Below, piece after piece: positions 43,488-52,300 of a stretch of 64,000 nucleotides of DNA. The notes under the pieces were generated by a model, which saw only the letters and a program-made list of their open reading frames with translations, ran no database searches and was not told the origin of the DNA. The stretch is from Psychrobacillus sp040274765 (lineage in GTDB: Bacteria > Bacillota > Bacilli > Bacillales_A > Planococcaceae), in assembly GCA_040274765.1 (NCBI GenBank), contig JBEMAY010000008.1:1-64000 (forward strand), in the 5' to 3' direction. A program made the position numbers and the translations under genes. Each line of letters starts with the position of its first letter. Within the stretch, counting starts at the first letter, position 1.

Positions 43488-43814
43488 TTATTTAGGGTCG
43501 TGAGCTACGATAACTAATTTACCTTCATCTAATTCTTTTTCTGCAGCTTCTGCTTCTTGAGTAGATAAGCCTGCCCCACTCATTTTAGCTCTTAGCTCGT
43601 CTCCGCGAGAAGTGAACATATTCTTCATGGATTGTAGGAAGCCCATTTCTTTCATTCCTACATCTGAAGTATCTAATGCATCATTGATGTCATCCGCGCG
43701 ATCTTTCGAGTGTGCAAAAATATGAATATGGTCTTTATGGTATCCTTGTGTTTCTAAACGCTCGATTTCTTGCTTAGCCTGTACGGCATTTTCTACAGTT
43801 AATTTGACTGTCAT
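43488..43814 (-). CDS. YflT-domain general stress protein
   Basis: A 108-residue cytoplasmic protein of the YflT/GSP17M group. It has an N-terminal strand and helix (VENAVQAKQEIERLETQGYHKDHIHIFAHS), a Met-rich middle (MGFLQSMKNMFTS) and a C-terminal helix-strand (LSTQEAEAAEKELDEGKLVIVAHD). It is the single-domain form, whereas the relative at 19665 carries a long acidic tail. GGAGG precedes the ATG, and a near-perfect sigma-B promoter is 37 bp upstream of the start, so it is expected to be stress-induced. Biochemical role unknown. Confidence 0.85.
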   Translation of the reverse strand: MTVKLTVENAVQAKQEIERLETQGYHKDHIHIFAHSKDRADDINDALDTSDVGMKEMGFLQSMKNMFTSRGDELRAKMSGAGLSTQEAEAAEKELDEGKLVIVAHDPK

Positions 43815-43850
43815 TTAAAATCCCTCCAGTTATTTGTTCTCCTTCATACT

Positions 43851-43875
43851 TTACCCGCCAAGAATAAATTTAAAC
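43851..43875 (-). promoter_or_regulatory. sigma-B promoter of the YflT gene
   Basis: On the - strand GTTTAA (43875-43870), 13 bp, GGGTAA (43856-43851): the -35 is perfect and the -10 is five of six against GTTTAA-N12-15-GGGTAT. It is placed correctly for the YflT gene, a known type of sigma-B target. Confidence 0.85.
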
Positions 43876-43951
43876 TAAATACAAAACGTATTATGTGAAA
43901 CAATAAATGGTATTTGTTATGATGAAAGAAAAATAGAATGGAAGTTGCCGG

Positions 43952-44449
43952 ATGGAAAACCAATCTAAACGAATAGAAAGTTTTAAAGCTGCAATGGGAA
44001 ATTACCCTACAGGAGTAACCGTGGTAACTGCTTTAGATCAACAAGGCAAGCCGATGGGAATGACTGTTAACTCCTTTGCATCAGTCTCTTTAGATCCGTT
44101 ACTTATTCTCTGGTCTATTGATAAAAAAGCGTTCTTATATGAAGAATTTTTAAAAGTGGACAAGTTTATCGTAAATATATTAGCAGAGGATCAGAGTGAC
44201 CTATGCAATTTGTTCGCTAGCCGAGTGGAGGATCGTTTTTCTGGTTGTGAGTGGAGAGCCTCCGAATTAAATCAGCCCATATTAGCAAATAGTCTTTCTG
44301 TTTTGGAATGTACATTATTTAAACAAGTAGATGCTGGGGACCATACTATATTAATTGGAGAAGTTACGGATATAAAGAATGAGGAAAAAAATCCTTTACT
44401 ATACCACCGTCGCTTTGTGGGAGCTATTCCGAGAGAATTTTATAAATAA
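43952..44449 (+). CDS. flavin reductase-like FMN-binding protein
   Basis: A 165-residue protein of the flavin reductase (HpaC/RutF-like) family. It has the start block FKAAMGNYPTGVTVVTA, MTVNSFASVSLDPLLILWSI, FIVNILAEDQ and the late HHTI-like GDHTILIGEV with YHRRFVGAI. It is expected to use NAD(P)H to reduce FMN or FAD for a partner monooxygenase, but no monooxygenase gene is nearby. Length is typical (about 160). Monocistronic, facing a terminator shared with the next gene. Confidence 0.87.
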   Translation: MENQSKRIESFKAAMGNYPTGVTVVTALDQQGKPMGMTVNSFASVSLDPLLILWSIDKKAFLYEEFLKVDKFIVNILAEDQSDLCNLFASRVEDRFSGCEWRASELNQPILANSLSVLECTLFKQVDAGDHTILIGEVTDIKNEEKNPLLYHRRFVGAIPREFYK

Positions 44450-44519
44450 GTATTGGATGGCTAGAGGAAAAAATAAGACGCTAATTTAATGGTAAAAAAT
44501 GAATTTACAATGCACATAA

Positions 44520-44552
44520 AAAATGAGTTAGGATTTTTTCCTGACTCATTTT
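44520..44552. terminator. bidirectional terminator after the flavin reductase
   Basis: AAAATGAGTTAGGA (44520-44533) pairs with TCCTGACTCATTTT (44539-44552) with one mismatch. T-rich on both sides, between convergent genes. Confidence 0.85.
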
Positions 44553-44594
44553 ACTTTAATAATGGTTTTTACTAAAGTGCAATATCAATAAATG

Positions 44595-45110
44595 TTAATT
44601 TAAATTTAAAGGGGATTTAATCTTTTCGTTTATTTCCTCTGCTTGATTTATAAAGGTATCCATGTCTGCACTTATAGTAATGTCTAATCCTAATCCGACT
44701 TCACGAAGTGTTTCCCGCAGCACTTCAAAATTTTTTTGATCCTCTTCAGTTAAATCAACAAAGCTATATAATTCATCATTAGGAAATTTATTTAATTTAG
44801 AATATAAATGTGCAAGTATGTCGTTGTCACTCTTAGAAAGCGTTCCTAATTGTCTTCCAGTATTCATTCCAAGCCAAATCCCATTCAATACATCTCCTAA
44901 CTCAGTTGTTACCAAATTAGGTTCAGACCAATTATCATCGATTTGACTCGCTATTAAACCTTCCAATTCTACTAAATTATGCTGTACTTCTGTTAAGAGT
45001 ACTTGCTCTCTAACGAAATTCATTTTTATCATTCCCCAAGCTACTATTGCAACAAGTAATATATTCAAGCCTAATGAAATTCCGATTATTAACTTCGTTT
45101 TTTTCCTCAA
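44595..45110 (-). CDS. membrane-anchored hypothetical protein
   Basis: A 171-residue protein with one N-terminal membrane helix (LIIGISLGLNILLVAIVAWGMI, about 7-28) and an extracytoplasmic helical domain with many Leu/Glu/Asp and coiled-coil-like pattern (VQHNLVELEGLIASQIDD; LREVGLGLDITISADMDTFINQAEEINEKI). No family recognised. The start is TTG behind GGGGAAATAGAA, a modest site. It is followed on the - strand by the shared terminator. Its upstream neighbour on the same strand is an unrelated lipoprotein with its own terminator. Confidence 0.7.
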   Translation of the reverse strand: MRKKTKLIIGISLGLNILLVAIVAWGMIKMNFVREQVLLTEVQHNLVELEGLIASQIDDNWSEPNLVTTELGDVLNGIWLGMNTGRQLGTLSKSDNDILAHLYSKLNKFPNDELYSFVDLTEEDQKNFEVLRETLREVGLGLDITISADMDTFINQAEEINEKIKSPLNLN

Positions 45111-45237
45111 TTCTATTTCCCCTTTAATAAGATAATTTCAACACAAAAGCCCCACATTTCTTATTGAACTGTTCAGCTCATGTGAGTTTACAAGTAACAT
45201 TTCACAATGACATACAACGTTATTAACTTTTGGACAT

Positions 45238-45267
45238 AAAATAGACCATCGAAATGATGGCTATTTT
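45238..45267 (-). terminator. terminator of the lipoprotein gene
   Basis: AAAATAG and CCATC (45238-45250) pair with GATGG and CTATTTT (45256-45267), with one bulge. Reading the - strand, it lies downstream of the lipoprotein gene. Confidence 0.65.
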
Positions 45268-45302
45268 GCTAAAGCAACCAGGTAGTTCAATAATTAAAGT
45301 AG

Positions 45303-45671
45303 CTACTTTTGATTATGTTTAATAAAATTCGCCCATTGTTCAGTGGGTCCTGTGTTATCTATTAAGAATAAACTACCGTCTTTCTTATAAAGAAAAATTT
45401 CATTCCCAAATTCAGCACCGTCTCCAAATGATGTTAATGTGTTTGTTGAAATGATTTGATCCATATCCAATTTCCCCTTTGGAATAATCCTGTTAAAAAC
45501 ATACTTTTCACCACTATAATTTATCCATTGTAGTGGACTAGGTTCCACGATTATGGGCTCTTCAGTTGTTTCGTTCGGTGATGAATCGTTAATGCAACCC
45601 GTTAAGAAAGCAATAGCTATAAATGAAAAGAAAAATTGTTTTATTCCAATAAGCTTCCTCTCCTTTTTCAA
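45303..45671 (-). CDS. small lipoprotein, function unknown
   Basis: A 122-residue protein with an N-terminal basic region, hydrophobic helix and lipobox (FIAIAFLTGC, Cys about 26), then an acidic linker and a compact beta-rich domain (PLQWINYSGEKYVFNRII; EIFLYKKDGSLFLID). It is lipid-anchored outside the membrane. The family is not recognised. The start is uncertain: the only in-frame classical start is TTG 45671, which has no ribosome binding site in front, while a strong GGAGAGG lies just inside the frame and is followed by an in-frame ATT rather than ATG. Confidence 0.65.
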   Translation of the reverse strand: MKKERKLIGIKQFFFSFIAIAFLTGCINDSSPNETTEEPIIVEPSPLQWINYSGEKYVFNRIIPKGKLDMDQIISTNTLTSFGDGAEFGNEIFLYKKDGSLFLIDNTGPTEQWANFIKHNQK

Positions 45672-46005
45672 AATAAGTCGTTAATTTCCAATAAAAGTTT
45701 CATATATGGTTATTGAACTAACCCGTAGTGTTAGCTTAAATATGTCATTCCACAAGTTAAGGAACTTCATGGAAATCAACTCTCGCTTTAAACATAAATA
45801 GCTATAAAAAAACCAGAAGCTTTGCTGAGGATAAGGTATCTAGGTCTTTTGAATTGCTCAATAAATTCATTCAAAAACGTTTATGAAATATTGCTCAAAT
45901 GAAAATTTAAAATTGTCTAATCTTCTATAAATTGGGTATATAAATGGTAAAATTATATTATTTGTAAGCAAAAATAAAATAATGGAAAAAGTTAGGGGGA
46001 TTAAA
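45672..46005. other. intergenic region upstream of the polysaccharide operon
   Basis: No gene is seen. The region holds the divergent promoter area of the lipoprotein gene, a small hairpin around 45720-45740 (CTAAC/GTTAG) and, near its right end, the sigma-B-like promoter annotated separately. The ribosome binding site AGGGGGA is at 45994-46000. Confidence 0.5.
45915..45939 (+). promoter_or_regulatory. sigma-B-like promoter of the polysaccharide operon
   Basis: GTCTAA (45915-45920), 13 bp, GGGTAT (45934-45939). The -10 is a perfect sigma-B box and the -35 is five of six. It is 66 bp before the TTG start of the first operon gene. Confidence 0.72.
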
Positions 46006-46878
46006 TTGAGCTTGACTATACAAAATGGCACGTTTGACTCTAAACAAGCGTTTATGCAAATAAAAGAATTTTTTAACGTTTTAAAAGCAAATGTTGTTCG
46101 CTCCCGTACAACAATTACGGCAGTTTTTTTGTCGGCTTCTTTTAAAGGGTTAGAATTTCAGCAAGAGGATTTAACATCCTATCTTGAAAACAAAATTAGA
46201 AAAACTGATTTTCTTTTTGAGCTTAAGGAGCCTCATAAATGGTGTATCATATTATCCCAAAGTGGAGAGGAGGAGGCACAAGCCTTTCTAAATAGATTGT
46301 TTGCAGATTCTAATATTGTCTCTTCTACGACTCTATCCGCAACTATTATAGAAATAGGGAACAACCGCGTAGAATTTGAGGAATTGTTAGAGGTTGGAAA
46401 TGGCGCGTTAGATGACCTGATGAGTACTGGAGATCCCTTTGAAGTATCGTACATACCTCAATTTAAAGAAAAAGACATTGAAAAAATAAAGGTCAGCATT
46501 TTGGAGGAAAATGAAATATTTCGTAAAGTACTAAGCTCATCTTTAGAAAATATGAATGTTGAAATGTTCGAATTAGAGATAAAATCTTTCTCTGATGGGT
46601 ACGATTTTTTAGAATCTAATTGGTATCATTCTAGCCACACCCACATCATCATTATGAATGATATTTTACCTAGAAAAAATGGTTTGGAGGTTTTGCATAC
46701 GATTAAGCAGCTCCCTAATGAACAACGCTTTATAACCTTTATGATGACTAAGAAAAAATCGGAGGAGGACATGCTCTATGCCTATGAAGTAGGGATAGAT
46801 GAATATTTAATTAAACCATTTAATATTAGACTTTTTGAAGCACAGATAAGACGGACATTTAAAAGGTTATGGCTATGA
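46006..46878 (+). CDS. degenerate GGDEF / pseudo-receiver regulator
   Basis: A 290-residue cytoplasmic protein. The N-terminal half follows the GGDEF fold (IRKTDFLFEL, then WCIILSQSGEEEAQAFLNRL, then LSATIIEIG and FEELLEVGNGALDDL). The catalytic GGDEF is replaced by KEPHK, so it cannot make c-di-GMP, but the RxxD inhibitory-site motif (RKTD, residues 65-68) stands at the correct distance of five residues. The C-terminal half is a receiver fold (ILEENEIFRK, IIIMNDILPRKNG, YLIKPF). In it the phospho-acceptor position is Asn, the acidic pair is Glu-Glu, and only the Thr and Lys remain. Start TTG 46006 follows AGGGGGA; ATG 45982 has no site. It probably senses c-di-GMP and controls the synthase encoded downstream. 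Confidence 0.8.
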   Translation: MSLTIQNGTFDSKQAFMQIKEFFNVLKANVVRSRTTITAVFLSASFKGLEFQQEDLTSYLENKIRKTDFLFELKEPHKWCIILSQSGEEEAQAFLNRLFADSNIVSSTTLSATIIEIGNNRVEFEELLEVGNGALDDLMSTGDPFEVSYIPQFKEKDIEKIKVSILEENEIFRKVLSSSLENMNVEMFELEIKSFSDGYDFLESNWYHSSHTHIIIMNDILPRKNGLEVLHTIKQLPNEQRFITFMMTKKKSEEDMLYAYEVGIDEYLIKPFNIRLFEAQIRRTFKRLWL

Positions 46879-47918
46879 TACAAATATCCATTAAGTTTGT
46901 TCTCCTACTGATCTGCCTGTTAACGATAGTACTAGTTTCAATTGGTATTTACTTAATTATAAAACGAGCAAAAGAAGTGAAGATAAAAGCGAAAATAGAG
47001 TCGTATGTTAACGAGCATGAAGAGAATTGGCGTCGCTTTTTAATAGACGGGGTGCCCTATAACCCAAAGGTTATTCCAAATAGTAGAGAAGAGATAATAG
47101 GCATAGAAGAAATTTTTTCGACCTATTTAAAGAACTTATCTAATGAATCTATTCAAGAGAGAATAAGTCAGTTTTCTAATGAATACTTAAAGGACTACTA
47201 CCTTAAGCTTTTGCAAAGTAAAAGCTGGAGTAAACGAATGAATGCTATGTTTCATATAGAAGATTTCCGGATTGATTCTCTTGAAAAAAATTGTGAAAAG
47301 CTCGGGAAAAAAAGAATTTCAAGAGAAGAATACTTTCAGCTTTTGAAAATTTATTCGTTATTTAATCAAAATTTATTTTTACAGCATATCCTAAACAGTA
47401 ATGTTCAACTATCAGAATATGAGTATAAGAAACTACTCTTAAATCTCCCTGCAGAGCTCTTGGATACCTTAACCGATAAAATTGCGGACTTACCTAAAAC
47501 ATGTCGCTATGCCTTAATTGAAACTTTGGGGCTTAAAAGAGATATAGAGTATCTCCCACATCTAGAGGTACAACTAAAACAAGAGGACATAGAGATTCGT
47601 ATAAGATCCCTAAGGGCCATCTATGAGATTGGATTTGTTAATAATCCTGAAAATTATTTAACTTTTGTGAAATCTCCAGTTTGGGAGGAAAGACTAATGG
47701 TAGCTAAATTGTTTCAGCTTTTACCACTTTCTTATACGCTGCCTCATTTAGAACTACTTTTAGAGGATGAGTCGTGGTGGGTACGCTCGCAAGCCGCCAA
47801 AACAATGATGAAGGATAAAAGCGGAAGGAAGAGCCTGCAAGAATATATAGAGCATTCAAGTGATCGGTATGCAATTGATATGGCCAATGAGGCACTAGGG
47901 AAAGGACTTAAACCATAA
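46875..47918 (+). CDS. membrane-anchored HEAT-repeat protein
   Basis: A 347-residue protein with one N-terminal membrane helix (SIKFVLLLICLLTIVLVSIGIYLII) and a cytoplasmic alpha-solenoid. Helix pairs such as CRYALIETLGLKRDIEYLPHLEVQL, IEIRIRSLRAIYEIGF, WEERLMVAKLFQLL and WWVRSQAAKTMM are HEAT repeats (about 210-335). It starts with an ATGA overlap of the regulator gene and ends in a TAATG junction with the glycosyltransferase gene, so all are coupled. Its likely role is a scaffold between the pseudo-receiver regulator and the membrane synthase. No known fixed function. An ATG two codons upstream is too near the ribosome binding site. Confidence 0.8.
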   Translation: MIQISIKFVLLLICLLTIVLVSIGIYLIIKRAKEVKIKAKIESYVNEHEENWRRFLIDGVPYNPKVIPNSREEIIGIEEIFSTYLKNLSNESIQERISQFSNEYLKDYYLKLLQSKSWSKRMNAMFHIEDFRIDSLEKNCEKLGKKRISREEYFQLLKIYSLFNQNLFLQHILNSNVQLSEYEYKKLLLNLPAELLDTLTDKIADLPKTCRYALIETLGLKRDIEYLPHLEVQLKQEDIEIRIRSLRAIYEIGFVNNPENYLTFVKSPVWEERLMVAKLFQLLPLSYTLPHLELLLEDESWWVRSQAAKTMMKDKSGRKSLQEYIEHSSDRYAIDMANEALGKGLKP

Positions 47919-49339
47919 TGGGCTTAGCCAACATTTTAGATTATATACTTTTGTTTTTTGCCGGAATCATACTGTTTTATATGATCATCGTTATTTTAAC
48001 GTATAGTATTATGCTTTTCATGGCCTTCCAGCAGCTAAAAAAACAATCCAAATTGGATAAGGATGAACTAGACGATGATTATATAGATGTGATTTATTCG
48101 AAGCCCGTTTCGATCATTGTTCCAGCATACAATGAAGAAGCAGGTGTGATTGATAGCATCCATTCTCTTTTAAGTCTTCGATATCCACAATTAGAGTTAA
48201 TTGTAGTAAATGACGGATCCACTGATTCTACGCAGCAAAAGGTAATGGACCAATTCAAAATGAAAAGAATAACAAAAATTATACGAGATCAGTTACCTAC
48301 AGAGCCTATATTAGATATTTTTCAGTCAGACATTCACCCTAACTTGTTGTTAGTAAATAAAAAAAATGGAGGAAAGGCAGATGCTTTAAATGCAGGCATT
48401 AATGTCTCTAGATATCCTTACTTTTGTTCCATTGATGGAGATTCTATCCTAGAAGAAACTTCCTTGCTTCGAGTGATGAAGCCAATTATTTTATCTAACG
48501 GGGAAGTAATTGCAACGGGAGGTAATATTCGAATAGCAAATGGCTCAGATATTCAGTTAGGATCTATATTTAAAACTGGTTTATCGAATAATTTCTTAGT
48601 TGTGATGCAGGTTGTAGAATATTTGAGAGCTTTTCTAATGGGCAGAATTGCACTTAGTAAATTTAATTTAGTGCTGATTATATCTGGAGCCTTTAGTGTT
48701 TTCTCCAAGCAATGGGTCGTAGAGGCAGGTGGGTATTCCAAGCATAATATTGGAGAAGATATGGAACTAGTCGTGAAAATTCACCGCCTACTAAAGGAAA
48801 AAAAATCAAAGAAACGCATTGAATTTGTACCTGATCCTGTTTGTTGGACGGAGGCTCCTCAAGATCTTTCAACATTAAGGAAGCAGAGAAGAAGGTGGCA
48901 TCAAGGTTTAATAACAAGCTTATGGAAACACAGAAAAATGACCTTTAATCCAAAGTACGGAGGGATCGGCATGATTTCCTTTCCTTACTTCTGGATTGTA
49001 GAATGCTTGGGACCTATTATTGAGCTGGGTGGGTACTTTTATATTGCTATTTCCTTCTTTTTAGGTGATATCTATTTCGAGATTGCTATACTTCTTGCGC
49101 TGTTATTTGTTGTTTATGGGGCCATTTTTTCAGCGTTATCCATATTATTAGAAGCATGGAGTACAAATGCATTTCCGAAGGTTCGGGATGTGTTCAGGTT
49201 AATCTTTGTATCCCTTTCGGAAATTTTTTGGTACAAGCCGTTAACATTATTTTGGAGATGTGAAGGGCTGCTCCATTTTATACTAGGTAAAAATGTATGG
49301 GGAACTATGCAGCGTAAAGGCTTATCGCAGAAAGGATAG
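47918..49339 (+). CDS. processive family-2 glycosyltransferase (polysaccharide synthase)
   Basis: A 473-residue membrane synthase. N-terminal helix(es) (about 8-35) are followed by a GT2 catalytic domain with VSIIVPAYNEE, VVNDGSTD, NGGKADALNAG, SIDGDS (DxD), GEDMEL (catalytic Asp) and KQRRRWHQG (the QxxRW motif of processive synthases). C-terminal membrane helices lie at about 340-440. This is the IcaA/PgaC, cellulose and hyaluronan synthase architecture. The chain is thus made and threaded through the membrane by this protein. There is no PilZ domain, in contrast with bacterial cellulose synthase, which fits control through a separate degenerate GGDEF protein. The sugar used cannot be read from sequence. 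Confidence 0.92.
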   Translation: MGLANILDYILLFFAGIILFYMIIVILTYSIMLFMAFQQLKKQSKLDKDELDDDYIDVIYSKPVSIIVPAYNEEAGVIDSIHSLLSLRYPQLELIVVNDGSTDSTQQKVMDQFKMKRITKIIRDQLPTEPILDIFQSDIHPNLLLVNKKNGGKADALNAGINVSRYPYFCSIDGDSILEETSLLRVMKPIILSNGEVIATGGNIRIANGSDIQLGSIFKTGLSNNFLVVMQVVEYLRAFLMGRIALSKFNLVLIISGAFSVFSKQWVVEAGGYSKHNIGEDMELVVKIHRLLKEKKSKKRIEFVPDPVCWTEAPQDLSTLRKQRRRWHQGLITSLWKHRKMTFNPKYGGIGMISFPYFWIVECLGPIIELGGYFYIAISFFLGDIYFEIAILLALLFVVYGAIFSALSILLEAWSTNAFPKVRDVFRLIFVSLSEIFWYKPLTLFWRCEGLLHFILGKNVWGTMQRKGLSQKG

Positions 49340-49344
49340 TGGAG

Positions 49345-52300
49345 ATGAAACGATTTTACTTAGTGTGTATTGCTATTCTCTGCATGTTACTTTTGCCGAT
49401 TATACTTTGGTTTATAGAACCAAATAAAAAAATGAGTATAGCCATTATTGATAAGACAGTAACAGATGATTCCTATAGAGAGCATTTAGGGCTTACCTGG
49501 TTACTAAACTATCTAAAATATTCGAAGGATGACGAAAAATATGATGCATCGTCCGATTATTATGGATTAACGCCAAATAATAAGGAAAAAATGCGCCCAT
49601 TGCCGGATGACTATTCGAATTATGATGTCATTTACTTGGCTGATACTTACGGTGTGCATGAGGGTAGTAGCGAAAATGAAGGTGGACTAGAGCAAGAAGA
49701 GTGGAACAATATTCTAAAGAGATTGAATGACCAAGAAGAAAGCTTGTTAATAGCAGAATTTAATACTTTTGCCTATCCTACTGAGCCTCCAGTTAGAGAG
49801 AGTGTGGAGTATTATTTAGGACTTCATTGGACTGGCTGGACAGGAAGATATTTTGAAGATTTGAATCCAACTAGCAATGAAGAGATTCCAAATTGGGTGA
49901 TTGACTCTGTAGAAGATTGGAGCTACACCGGAGAAGGTTTTGTATTAGTAAACGACGATAACGATGTCATTGTTTTGGAGAGTGATCAGCATTTTGGCGA
50001 AAAAGGAATTCAAGTATCCTTTACAAAGGCTGGAAAAGCCAAATTTGATCTCGAGAAAAGTGTAGATTACAACTATTGGTTTGACATAGTAGTGCCGCAA
50101 GAGGGAACTGAGGTTTTAGCTAACTATCAATGGGATTTAAACGAAAAAGGTAAGAGCTTACTTGAGGAGTTTTCCATCCCTACAGAATTTGCTGCAGTTT
50201 TGGAAAGAGAACAGTCTAATTCATCGAGTTACTATTTTGCAGGTGACTTCAATGACGTAGCAAAGGTTCCCGCTTTTTATCAGCTGAAAGGGTTGGCAAA
50301 CATTTATAAGTTTGCTGAAAGATTCGCCGATAATGCGTTTTACTGGTCTACGTACGTTCCTATGATGAAGGTAATATTGGAAGATTTCGATACAAGTGAG
50401 GGGACCGACATGGAAGATGGCCTGGGCTATAACGCTAGAGTACAAGGTGAAACATTTGAAGTGTATGAGAATAATCAGTGGAAGCCCTTAACCATTAAAG
50501 GGGTTAACATCGGTATGGGAAAACCAGGCTACTTTCCCGGAGAAGCAGCAATCACAGAGGATGAATATTACCGCTGGTTTGTACAAATAGGTGAGATGCA
50601 CGCTAACATGGTGCGCGTTTATACATTACACCCTCCCGGCTTTTATAATGCCCTGAAACGTTATAACGAGGAACATGAGAATAAGATCTATGTACTTCAT
50701 GGCGTTTGGATCAATGAAGAAAAACTGGAGGAATCATTGGACGCCTTTGAAGAAGAAAATTTGAAAGATTTTCAAACGGAAATGAAGACAATTGTCGATG
50801 TTATTCATGGAAATAAACTAGTAAAAGAAAGGGCAGGGCACGCTTCAGGTGTTTATACCGCTGATGTGTCTGAGTATGTTGCAGGGTGGGTTTTAGGTAT
50901 CGAATGGTACCCTTACATGGTATTGAATACAAATGAAAAGCACAGCTCCATAGGAGAGTATGACGGTTCATATTTTGAGACGAAGGGAGCAAGGCCCTTT
51001 GAATATTGGTTGGCAGAGCAAATGGACACCATTGTTAAGTATGAAAAAGAGAGCTATAACTGGGTAAGACCAATGAGCTTTACCAACTGGGTGACTACGG
51101 ATATTTTAGAGCATCCCGCAGAGCCAGCTGAACAGGAGGATTTGGTAGGTGTAGATCCTAACGTCATCTATACAAAAAATGAGATGAAGCTAACTGAGCA
51201 ATTCGCTTCCTACCATGTGTACCCTTATTATCCTGATTTTTTCAATTATGAGGAGTCCTATCAAACATTTGTAGATCACCGTGGGGAATTTAATAGCTAT
51301 GCTGCTTATTTAAAGGAGCTACACGATGCACATCGGATGCCAATACTAATTGCTGAATTTGGAGTACCGGGTTCCAGGGGGCTAACGCATAAAAACCCAT
51401 TTGGATGGAATCAGGGATTTCATTCTGAAGAGGAGCAGGGTAAAATAATTAGCCGTTTATTTGAAGATATTATGGCAGAAAAGCTCTTAGGAGGCTTAGT
51501 TTTCACCTGGCAAGATGAATGGTTCAAGCGTACATGGAATACGGTGGACTATGATAATCCTGATAGACGTCCTTATTGGTCCAATGCCCAAACTAATGAG
51601 CAACAGTTTGGTCTGTTAAGTTTTGATCGCCATAAGATTAGAGTGGATGGAAAAACAGAGGAATGGAAGGGTAAGCCTATCTATGAAAAGAAAGATGGAG
51701 GTATGCGATCTTTATATGTAGATCAGGATGAACGTTATTTATATATAAGATTAGATTATGATCCGTCATTTACTGGGTATCCGTTGATTCTTCTAGATGT
51801 TGTACCGAATCAAGGAAATACTAAATTTGAAGGCGTGCCTAATATTTCTTTTACGAACGGGATAGATTTTATAGTAAATTTAAAGGCTAGTGAATCTCGT
51901 TTACTCGTCGATCAATATTACGACTTTTTCACGTATCAATATGGTCATGTATTAAACTTACTAAAGCCTAAGCCGGCAACTCCTTCATTAGATAGTGGGA
52001 AATTTGTAAAAGAGCAATACGCCCTAAATAAGGAGTTATACTTGCCTCAACAAAAAACAACGCTTCCTTTTGAATCCTATGAAGCAGGAAAGCTCAAAAA
52101 AGGAAATGGTAACCCAGATGCTAATGATGATTATAATTCACTAGCAGATTACTACATAGCTGATGGCAGTATAGAGCTTAGAATCCCTTGGCTATTAATT
52201 CGTGCCAAAGACCCTAGTCAAAAAGAGTTTATGGGTGATTTATATAAGGATGGGATAAAGGCAAGCAAGTTTGTGGATGAAATCTATATAGGTGCCTTGC

